A stretch of 12,151 nucleotides of DNA. Origin: Verrucomicrobiota bacterium (GTDB taxonomy: Bacteria > Verrucomicrobiota > Verrucomicrobiia > Limisphaerales > UBA1100). Where the stretch lies: contig JAPKDK010000065.1 of the NCBI GenBank assembly GCA_028872645.1, positions 1 to 12,151 on the forward strand, given 5' to 3'. Under the pieces are notes generated by a model. It did no database searches and was not told where the DNA came from. It saw only the letters and a list, made by a program, of their open reading frames with translations. Of the stretch, positions 7,010-12,151 are shown one piece after another. Within the stretch, counting starts at the first letter, position 1. Each line of letters starts with the position of its first letter. Position numbers and translations under genes: made by a program.

Positions 7010-7287
7010 GCGCCGATGGTGGCACAGTCCAAAAAAATACCCAACCCAAACCGCGCAAACTGGCCCAAGGAACGATGATTCCTAGGTGGGGCCCAATCGA
7101 TGCCTTAAGACTTCCAGTCAAGGCCTGACGGCCAGCATCGAAGGCAAGGCCCCATTTTATTTTGATTACCTTCCGGGGCGATGAACGTTGCGCGGCCCGG
7201 GTGGGCGGAAATCAATCTAACCCAAGAGGCTCACTTTCTCAAGTCGTTTTGCTTGCCCTGCCGAAAAAGTTGTTCTACGAGTTGCGC
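7010..7287. other. Divergent intergenic region between rarA and the sulfatase gene
   Basis: These 278 bases must hold the promoters of both genes, but no convincing -35/-10 pair was found. A frame continuous with the sulfatase runs back to a TTG at 7162, but its residues look neither like a signal peptide nor a domain, so the region is treated as noncoding. The one clear structure is the palindromic element at 7087-7163. Confidence 0.6.
7087..7163 (+). ncRNA. Strongly folded multibranch element followed by a T-rich run (candidate small RNA, leader or REP-like palindrome)
   Basis: The outer stem TGGGGCC (7087-7093) pairs perfectly with GGCCCCA (7148-7154). An inner stem CGATGC (7098-7103) pairs perfectly with GCATCG (7135-7140). 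Inside lie two hairpins: GACT-TCC-AGTC (7109-7119) and GGCC-TGAC-GGCC (7122-7133). In an alternative fold GCCTT (7102-7106) pairs with AAGGC (7120-7124), extending the first hairpin to 9 pairs with an AA bulge. The outer stem is followed directly by TTTTATTTT (7155-7163), so on the plus strand it looks like a terminator, yet no plus-strand gene lies upstream. It fits no tRNA (stem and loop sizes are wrong), attC site or riboswitch I recognise. The folding is seen directly; that it is transcribed is an inference. Confidence 0.4.
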
Positions 7288-8589
7288 ATGCAACGTGTAT
7301 TATTTCTCCTTACTATTTTCCTTCCGCTGATTGCCGCTGCCAAACCACCCAACATTGTGTTCATCCTTTCCGATGACCAAACTTGGACCGATTACAGCTT
7401 CATGGGGCATAAAACTATCGAGACACCACACATTGACCGTCTTGCCTCACAAAGCCTCACATTTACCCACGGCTACGTTCCGAGCAGCCTGTGCTGCCCA
7501 TCACTAGCCACAATTATTACCGGGCTCTATCCCCACCAAAGCAAAATCACCGGCAATGAGCCGCCCATTCCACCGCAAGGCAAACGATCACCGGAATATG
7601 CCGAGCGATTTCAGGAACAGGTTGCGCTAATCGATAAGGTTCCAACCCTGCCACGAATCCTGAAAAAGAAGGGCTATATCAGCCATCAGAGCGGCAAATG
7701 GTGGCAGGGGAATTACAAGCGCGGCGGCTTCACCCACGGTATGACTCATGGTGATCCCAAGCGAGGCGGGCGACACGGTGATGTCGGCTTAAAGATTGGC
7801 CGGGAAGGATTGAAGCCTATCTACGATTTTATTGATGAAGCAGGCAAAAAACCGTTTTTCATTTGGTATGCCCCGTTCCTGCCACACACCCCGCACACCC
7901 CACCCAAACGGTTGTTCGACAAATACGCCGCCAAAGTGGATTCACCGCACATAGCACGCTACTACGCGATGGTGGAATGGTTCGATGAAACCGTGGGTGA
8001 GCTTGTCGGTCATATCGACAAGAAGGGACTCGGCAAGGATACGATTATTATTTATGTCACCGACAATGGCTGGATTCAGAGCCCCGAGCGGCGCGGCTAT
8101 GACCTCAAGAGCAAGCGTAGCCAATACGACGGCGGCACCCGCACGCCCATCATGGTACGATGGCCAGGCACGGTGAAGCCGGCCGTGTCCACCACACCCG
8201 TTTCCAGTATCGATATGGTGCCCACCGTGCTGCACGCGCTCGACATGAAACCCACCGCCGCCATGCGTGGCCTGAATCTGCTGGACGCCAAGGCCGTTGA
8301 GGCACGCAAATTCCTGTACGGCGAAATCTTTCTGCACAACGCCGTGGATACGCATAACCCGGCCAAGAATCTCACCTACCGGTGGGGAATTCAGAATGGC
8401 TGGAAACTTATTCTACCGCATAAAGAGAATGTTGTGACGCGAGCAGGAAAAGGATCCAAGGGAACCGGTGAGGTCGAGTTGTATCATTTGGCCAAGGATC
8501 CCTTTGAGGCGAAAAACTTGGCCAGCGTGAATTCCCGAAAAGTTTCTGAACTGCGAAAGCTGGTCGATGACACTTGGGATGTAAAATAG
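7288..8589 (+). CDS. Secreted sulfatase (arylsulfatase family) with atypical formylglycine motif
   Basis: A 433-residue protein. The ATG at 7288 opens a clear signal peptide (MQRVLFLLTIFLPLIAAA), directly followed by the first sulfatase strand KPPNIVFILSDDQ with metal ligands D29 and D30. Other family landmarks are GKWW (136-139), TDNGW with D259 and N260, and K276 four residues before YDGGTRTP (280-287). Family members hydrolyse sulfate esters, in marine PVC bacteria often on algal polysaccharides, in the periplasm or outside. The active-site signature is C69-C70-P71-S72-L73 followed by ATIITGLYPH. The usual motif is C-x-P-x-R, so Leu replaces the Arg, although the surrounding sequence is normal. 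Such Leu variants occur, to my recollection, in planctomycete and verrucomicrobial paralogues. Whether C69 is turned into formylglycine is open. No maturase gene is in the window. A start at 7162 (TTG) was rejected. Confidence 0.92.
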   Translation: MQRVLFLLTIFLPLIAAAKPPNIVFILSDDQTWTDYSFMGHKTIETPHIDRLASQSLTFTHGYVPSSLCCPSLATIITGLYPHQSKITGNEPPIPPQGKRSPEYAERFQEQVALIDKVPTLPRILKKKGYISHQSGKWWQGNYKRGGFTHGMTHGDPKRGGRHGDVGLKIGREGLKPIYDFIDEAGKKPFFIWYAPFLPHTPHTPPKRLFDKYAAKVDSPHIARYYAMVEWFDETVGELVGHIDKKGLGKDTIIIYVTDNGWIQSPERRGYDLKSKRSQYDGGTRTPIMVRWPGTVKPAVSTTPVSSIDMVPTVLHALDMKPTAAMRGLNLLDAKAVEARKFLYGEIFLHNAVDTHNPAKNLTYRWGIQNGWKLILPHKENVVTRAGKGSKGTGEVELYHLAKDPFEAKNLASVNSRKVSELRKLVDDTWDVK

Positions 8590-8590
8590 G

Positions 8591-8614
8591 CAGGCTTAAT
8601 CCGTTTAAGGCCTG
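8591..8614. terminator. Candidate terminator hairpin between convergent sulfatase and metG
   Basis: CAGGCTTAA (8591-8599) pairs with TTAAG-CCTG (8605-8614) through nine pairs with one bulged G at 8610 and a 5-base loop. It begins 2 bases after the sulfatase stop, and the whole gap before the metG stop is only 41 bases. Read on the minus strand, the stem is followed closely by CCTATTTTAC, a short T-rich run; on the plus strand no T-run follows. It may therefore mainly end metG transcription. The stem is modest and AT-rich in its upper half. Confidence 0.4.
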
Positions 8615-8630
8615 ATAAAGCTCGCGTAGA

Positions 8631-10148
8631 TCATTTATCCCGTCGCGGGAAAAGTGCTTCAGGCATATTAATATTGTGGCCTGCGCTTAATCCGCCCCAA
8701 CCCTCCTCGGCTAGGTTTGCCAAATCAGTTGAATGATTCAGCTGCTCCATGATTCGGTGGCTGGTTGTGGGGAGGTAAGGCTGCAGCCAGATGGCCAGCA
8801 GCCGACACCCCTCGGCCAGATTGTAAAGCACCTCACCCAATCGCTCGGTCTGTTCAGGGTCTTTAGCCAACTTGAAGGGGGCGGTTTCGTCGACGTACTG
8901 GTTCATTCGTGCGATGAAACTCCAGATGGTCATCAACCCCGCCTGCAGTTCGTTGGATTTCAGCTCGCCCAGCAACTTGTCGCGTGCGGCAATAGCTTCG
9001 GCGGCGAGCTCATCGTGTTGCGGTGGCACGATGCCTTCGCGGTATCGAGTGAGCATTGAGAGGGAGCGGTTGACGAGGTTGCCGAGGCCGTTGGCCAACT
9101 CGGCATGATAGCGGTTGGCGAAGCTTTCGTCGGTCCAATTGCCATCGGGGCCAATAGCGAGTTCGCGCACGACGTAATAGCGGAAAGCATCTAATCCCCA
9201 ATCGTCGATGACGGCCACGGGATCGACAACGTTGCCGATGCTTTTGCTCATCTTTTGATTATCCTTTTGCCACCAACCGTGCACGAGCACTTGTTTGGGT
9301 AGGGCGAGGCCGGCGGCTTTGAGCATGATGGGCCAGTAGACGGCGTGGAATTTGAGGATGTCTTTACCGATGACATGAATGTCGGCTGGCCATAAGTCGG
9401 CTTCCTCGCCGCGCGCGCGGGGGATGCTGAGGTAATTCGTGAGGGCATCGAACCACACATACGTGACGTAATCCGAATCGAAGGGCAGGGGGATGCCCCA
9501 CGTGAGGCGTTCTTTGGGCCGACTGATGCAGAGGTCCTCGAGTGTGTTGTTTTTGAGAAACCCAAGCACCTCGTTGCGGCGATAATCGGGCGCGACAAAT
9601 TCTGGATTGGCCTCGATGTGGTCAATGAGCCATTGCTGATGCCGGCCGAGCTTGAAGTAATAATTCTTCTCGCGCAATTCCTGCACCTCGCCGTAAAGGG
9701 GGGCGAAATTGCCATCAGCGTCGCGATCTTTGTCGGTGAGAAAACTTTCTTGTTTAGCGGAATAAAAGCCAACGTATTCGTCCTGATAAAACTCGTCCGC
9801 ATCATAGAGCTGTTGGAGGATTTCGCAGACGACCTCTTGATGGCGGGCATCGGTGGTGCGGACGAAGTCGTTGTTGGAGATGCCCAGTTTTTTGACAAAC
9901 GACTGCCAGTCGCCGGCCAGTTCGTCGGTGTATGTTTGTGCATCCTTACCAGCGGCTTCGGCGGCTTGTTGCACTTTCTGTCCGTGCTCATCGAGTCCGG
10001 TGAGAAAAAACGCCTCTTCGCCCAAGCAATGACGCGCGCGGGAGATCACGTCAGCGATAACCTTCTCGTATGCATGCCCGAGGTGCGGCTGGCCATTCAC
10101 ATAATCGATGGCCGTGGTGATGTAGAACTGTTTGCTCAAGGGCGGCAA
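8631..10148 (-). CDS. metG: Methionyl-tRNA synthetase, short form without zinc-binding cysteines
   Basis: A class I aminoacyl-tRNA synthetase of 505 residues, charging tRNA-Met with methionine (EC 6.1.1.10). The N-terminal Rossmann strand QFYITTAIDYVNGQPHLGH carries the HIGH motif as HLGH (22-25), and KMSKS is intact at 299-303. WFDALTNYLS (242-251) is a typical catalytic-core segment. The knuckle region (about 128-160) begins YSAKQESFLTDKDRD and has no cysteines, so this is the zinc-less type. The protein ends after the anticodon-binding helical domain; the C-terminal EMAP/Trbp111-like tRNA-binding extension of some MetRS is absent, which is common. The start is unusual: no ATG or GTG lies between the in-frame upstream stop and the first conserved strand. 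Only TTG codons at 10148 and 10139 fit; the second gives MSKQFYITT. The neighbour across the 79-base gap is divergent, so metG probably has its own promoter. Confidence 0.95.
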   Translation of the reverse strand: MPPLSKQFYITTAIDYVNGQPHLGHAYEKVIADVISRARHCLGEEAFFLTGLDEHGQKVQQAAEAAGKDAQTYTDELAGDWQSFVKKLGISNNDFVRTTDARHQEVVCEILQQLYDADEFYQDEYVGFYSAKQESFLTDKDRDADGNFAPLYGEVQELREKNYYFKLGRHQQWLIDHIEANPEFVAPDYRRNEVLGFLKNNTLEDLCISRPKERLTWGIPLPFDSDYVTYVWFDALTNYLSIPRARGEEADLWPADIHVIGKDILKFHAVYWPIMLKAAGLALPKQVLVHGWWQKDNQKMSKSIGNVVDPVAVIDDWGLDAFRYYVVRELAIGPDGNWTDESFANRYHAELANGLGNLVNRSLSMLTRYREGIVPPQHDELAAEAIAARDKLLGELKSNELQAGLMTIWSFIARMNQYVDETAPFKLAKDPEQTERLGEVLYNLAEGCRLLAIWLQPYLPTTSHRIMEQLNHSTDLANLAEEGWGGLSAGHNINMPEALFPRRDK

Positions 10149-10227
10149 GTTGTAGCGAAGGGTAAGGCAACAGGCAAGACAGCACTATTTTATCGCTATT
10201 TGCCTATGAATTTGGCAAGGAATGCAG
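10149..10227. promoter_or_regulatory. Divergent promoter region, metG / DUF6797 gene
   Basis: These 79 bases separate two divergent starts. On the minus strand TAAAAT (10192-10187) could be a -10 box for metG, with TTGCCA (10218-10213) 20 bases upstream as a weak, too-distant -35. On the plus strand only AAGGA (10217-10221), 6 bases before the ATG at 10228, stands out as a ribosome binding site. The region is too short for a T-box or a SAM-type riboswitch leader. Confidence 0.3.
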
Positions 10228-12151
10228 ATGCGGCTTTTGAGTTTTTTCCTGACGATTATTTGGGCGATTAGTCCGCCCACTCTTTCTGCTGCTCAGGACA
10301 AGCCGAAAAAACCAAAAACCAAGAAGCGCCCCGTAAAGCGCACGAAGTGGGATGAAATGGACATCGGCCCGTTTCAAGCTTACGGGCTAGAAACCCAACT
10401 CAACGGCAAACTCTGGCGGCCCGCGCTCAAAGGTCTCAATATCAAGCTCGGCCCCAATGCCTCTGTTTGTTTCGATACCGAACGCCTGCGAATGGCCGCA
10501 GGTTGGACTGGAGGCTTTCTCAAACTTCCCGCTGGCCGCGATGGACTTGAGGGCGTGCCGAAGATTGTGGGTAAGTTGGCATTCCACACACTAATGACCC
10601 CTGGATGGGCCGGACCGAAAGGTGAATGGGTCGAGCCCACTCCACCGATCAAAAAGGGGAACGACTTGTATTCGATGGGCCCCCTGCCTCGCACATGGGC
10701 GAAGTGGCGCGGGCATTACACTCACGGCGATCACGTGGTGCTCTCGTATTCCGTGGGTGCCTCCGGTGTGCTGGAAAGCCCCGGGTTCGCAAATGGTGTT
10801 TTCACGCGGCAATTTGAAATCACCCGCAGCCCTGCAAAAAGCCCGTTGAGTTTGGTGTTATGCGAAGTAGCGGGCGCGGAAGGCAAAACGGAAGGCAATA
10901 TGGTCACGTTGGAAAAAGACGGCATCGTGACTGGCGCGGCTGTCATTGGCGCAGGCGTGAAATTGAAAATCCAAAATGGCCGCATCATCGCTGAAGTGAA
11001 ATCACTCCAACCAACCAGCCAATTTCTCATTGGAACTTGGAGCGGGCCCAAGGGTGAGATTAAAAAATTGACCCAATTTTCAACCGCCAAACCGAAGCTT
11101 CGCGCGATAGGCGATCTCACCAAAGGTGGCCAACCGAAATGGAATCAACCACTCGCCACGCGCGGGCGACTGGGCCTTACGCCAGGCGCGTACGTGGTTG
11201 ATACGATTACCGTCCCCGAGCAAAACCCGTGGAAGTCATGGATCCGCTGCAGTGGGTTTGATTTTTTTAAGGACGGCACCACGGCGGCAATGTGCTCGGT
11301 GACGGGTGATGTTTGGATTATCAGCGGCATTGACGACGCGTTAAAAGAACTGAAATGGCGCCGCTACGCCACTGGTTTGTTTCAACCGCTTGGGCTCAAG
11401 ATTGTGAATGAACAGGTTTATGTTTTGGGCCGCGACCAAATCACCCGCTTTCATGATTTCAATAAAGACGGCGAAGCGGATTTCTATGAGAACTTTAACA
11501 ACGACATTTCCATCAGCAATCATTATCATGAATATTGCCTAAACCTCAGCACTGATCCGGCGGGGAATTTCTATTTCGTCAAAGGCGGCAACCTTCGCCA
11601 AGCAACCGTACCTCATCACGGTTGCCTTGTAAAAGTCACCAAAAACGGCAGCCTGCTTGAAGTTGTCGCCACCGGCCATCGCGCGCCAAACGGCATGAGC
11701 GTAGGCCCGAAGGGCGAGCTCACTAGTGCCGACAACGAAGGCAATTGGGTCCCCTCTTCACGCATAAACCTTGTTAAACCTGGCGGCTTTTACGGGCACG
11801 TCTACACCGCTCACCGCAAAGAAGTGCCGAACGACTACGACAAACCGCTCTTGTGGCTACCCCATCAAGTCGACAATTCCAGCGGTGGCCAGGCTTGGGT
11901 CACCAGCGATAAATGGGGGCCGTTCAAAGGCGATCTACTCCATCTCTCTTATGGGAAGAGCAGTCTTTTCAAAGTGATGAAAGAGGAAGTTAACGGTCAA
12001 TGGCAGGGCGGCGCGGTACGGTTTCCGCTTCGGTTTGACTCAGGTATCATGCGCGGCCGCTTCAATCCCCGCGACGGCCAGCTGTATGTTGCCGGTCTTC
12101 GCGTCTGGCAAAGCAACGGCGCGCGCTTCGGCGCATTCCACCGCGTGCGCT
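10228..12151 (+). CDS. Secreted DUF6797 protein with putative beta-propeller region (3' partial)
   Basis: The frame is open for 641 codons from ATG 10228 to the window edge without a stop; AAGGA lies 6 bases before the start. Residues 1-22 are a signal peptide ending LSAAQ, followed by a very Lys/Pro-rich linker (about 24-38). Residues about 40-210 fit DUF6797, including VCFDTERLRMAAGWTGGFLK near 80-99 and the PGWA segment. About 319-641 look like repeated beta-propeller blades of the type found in PVC sugar-dehydrogenase/heme-binding proteins: VTGDVWIISG, GLKIVNEQVYVLGRDQITRF, and APNGMSVGPKGELTSADNEG. An EF-hand-like calcium loop DFNKDGEADFYE is at 410-421. Relatives often end in a cytochrome c or other C-terminal domain, but no CxxCH is visible here and the end is missing. 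The protein is probably periplasmic or outer-surface, perhaps an oxidoreductase linked to carbohydrate breakdown. The substrate is unknown. Confidence 0.85.
   Translation, partial: MRLLSFFLTIIWAISPPTLSAAQDKPKKPKTKKRPVKRTKWDEMDIGPFQAYGLETQLNGKLWRPALKGLNIKLGPNASVCFDTERLRMAAGWTGGFLKLPAGRDGLEGVPKIVGKLAFHTLMTPGWAGPKGEWVEPTPPIKKGNDLYSMGPLPRTWAKWRGHYTHGDHVVLSYSVGASGVLESPGFANGVFTRQFEITRSPAKSPLSLVLCEVAGAEGKTEGNMVTLEKDGIVTGAAVIGAGVKLKIQNGRIIAEVKSLQPTSQFLIGTWSGPKGEIKKLTQFSTAKPKLRAIGDLTKGGQPKWNQPLATRGRLGLTPGAYVVDTITVPEQNPWKSWIRCSGFDFFKDGTTAAMCSVTGDVWIISGIDDALKELKWRRYATGLFQPLGLKIVNEQVYVLGRDQITRFHDFNKDGEADFYENFNNDISISNHYHEYCLNLSTDPAGNFYFVKGGNLRQATVPHHGCLVKVTKNGSLLEVVATGHRAPNGMSVGPKGELTSADNEGNWVPSSRINLVKPGGFYGHVYTAHRKEVPNDYDKPLLWLPHQVDNSSGGQAWVTSDKWGPFKGDLLHLSYGKSSLFKVMKEEVNGQWQGGAVRFPLRFDSGIMRGRFNPRDGQLYVAGLRVWQSNGARFGAFHRVR

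Noticed and set aside
7087..7154. tRNA or integron attC site
   Set aside because: Stem and loop sizes do not fit the tRNA cloverleaf and there is no anticodon arm of the right form. The attC core half-sites (GTTRRRY/RYYYAAC) are absent.
5095..7160. 6S RNA next to the 5-FCL gene, as in many Proteobacteria
   Set aside because: There is no intergenic space beside the gene on either side, and the folded element at 7087-7163 is too short and lacks the long rod with a central bubble.
7162..7287. Upstream extension of the sulfatase from a TTG at 7162
   Set aside because: The 42 extra residues resemble no signal or domain and would bury a clear signal peptide that starts at the ATG at 7288. The TTG also lies in the T-rich run after the folded element.
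7121..8615. Shared 9-mer AAGGCCTGA in the folded element (7121-7129) and the sulfatase/metG hairpin (8607-8615)
   Set aside because: The flanks differ and the sequence takes part in different stems, so chance is the simplest explanation.
9618..10271. A 217-codon plus-strand frame opposite metG
   Set aside because: It is antisense to the intact, conserved metG, and its end overlaps the start of the DUF6797 gene in another frame. It is a shadow of metG codon use.
1..12151. CRISPR array, insertion sequence, phage genes or toxin-antitoxin pair
   Set aside because: No regularly spaced direct repeats, transposase, integrase or paired small toxin-like ORFs were seen on either strand.

Overview
The window looks like chromosomal DNA from a member of the PVC group, most likely a marine or aquatic Verrucomicrobiota. 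The signs are a DUF6797-type secreted protein found mainly in that group, a secreted sulfatase, a GldG/DUF4340 pair, a zinc-less MetRS, and genes with weak or absent Shine-Dalgarno sites and some GTG/TTG starts. The lineage is inferred from gene content, not from a marker gene phylogeny. No tRNA, rRNA, CRISPR array, transposase or phage gene was seen.

Left block, plus strand (1-5098): five genes for envelope proteins in a row. First is the end of an ABC-2 permease/GldG-type membrane protein that enters from outside the window, then a DUF4340 protein. After a 74-base gap carrying a possible promoter with inverted repeats come two membrane-anchored coiled-coil proteins and a 57-residue lipoprotein. 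The first coiled-coil protein ends in a small beta-rich domain resembling the FlgT C-terminal domain; the second ends in a proline-rich tail. The last three genes are packed with a 2-base gap and an ATGA overlap, so they are probably made together and may form one envelope-spanning assembly, perhaps serving the ABC/GldG transporter.

Middle block, minus strand (7009 down to 5095): rarA (AAA+ replication-fork protein) overlaps the 5-formyltetrahydrofolate cyclo-ligase gene by 11 bases. The cyclo-ligase and lipoprotein genes converge so tightly that their stop codons share bases.

Right block: a 278-base divergent gap with a strongly folded palindromic element (7087-7163) precedes a secreted sulfatase (plus) whose formylglycine motif has Leu where Arg is usual. 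It converges on metG (minus, TTG start). Divergent from metG across 79 bases is a long secreted DUF6797 protein with a putative beta-propeller region and an EF-hand-like calcium loop; it runs off the right edge with no stop in 641 codons.

No clear-cut novel system is proven. The best candidates for a second look are the envelope-protein trio, the folded intergenic element and the atypical sulfatase active site.
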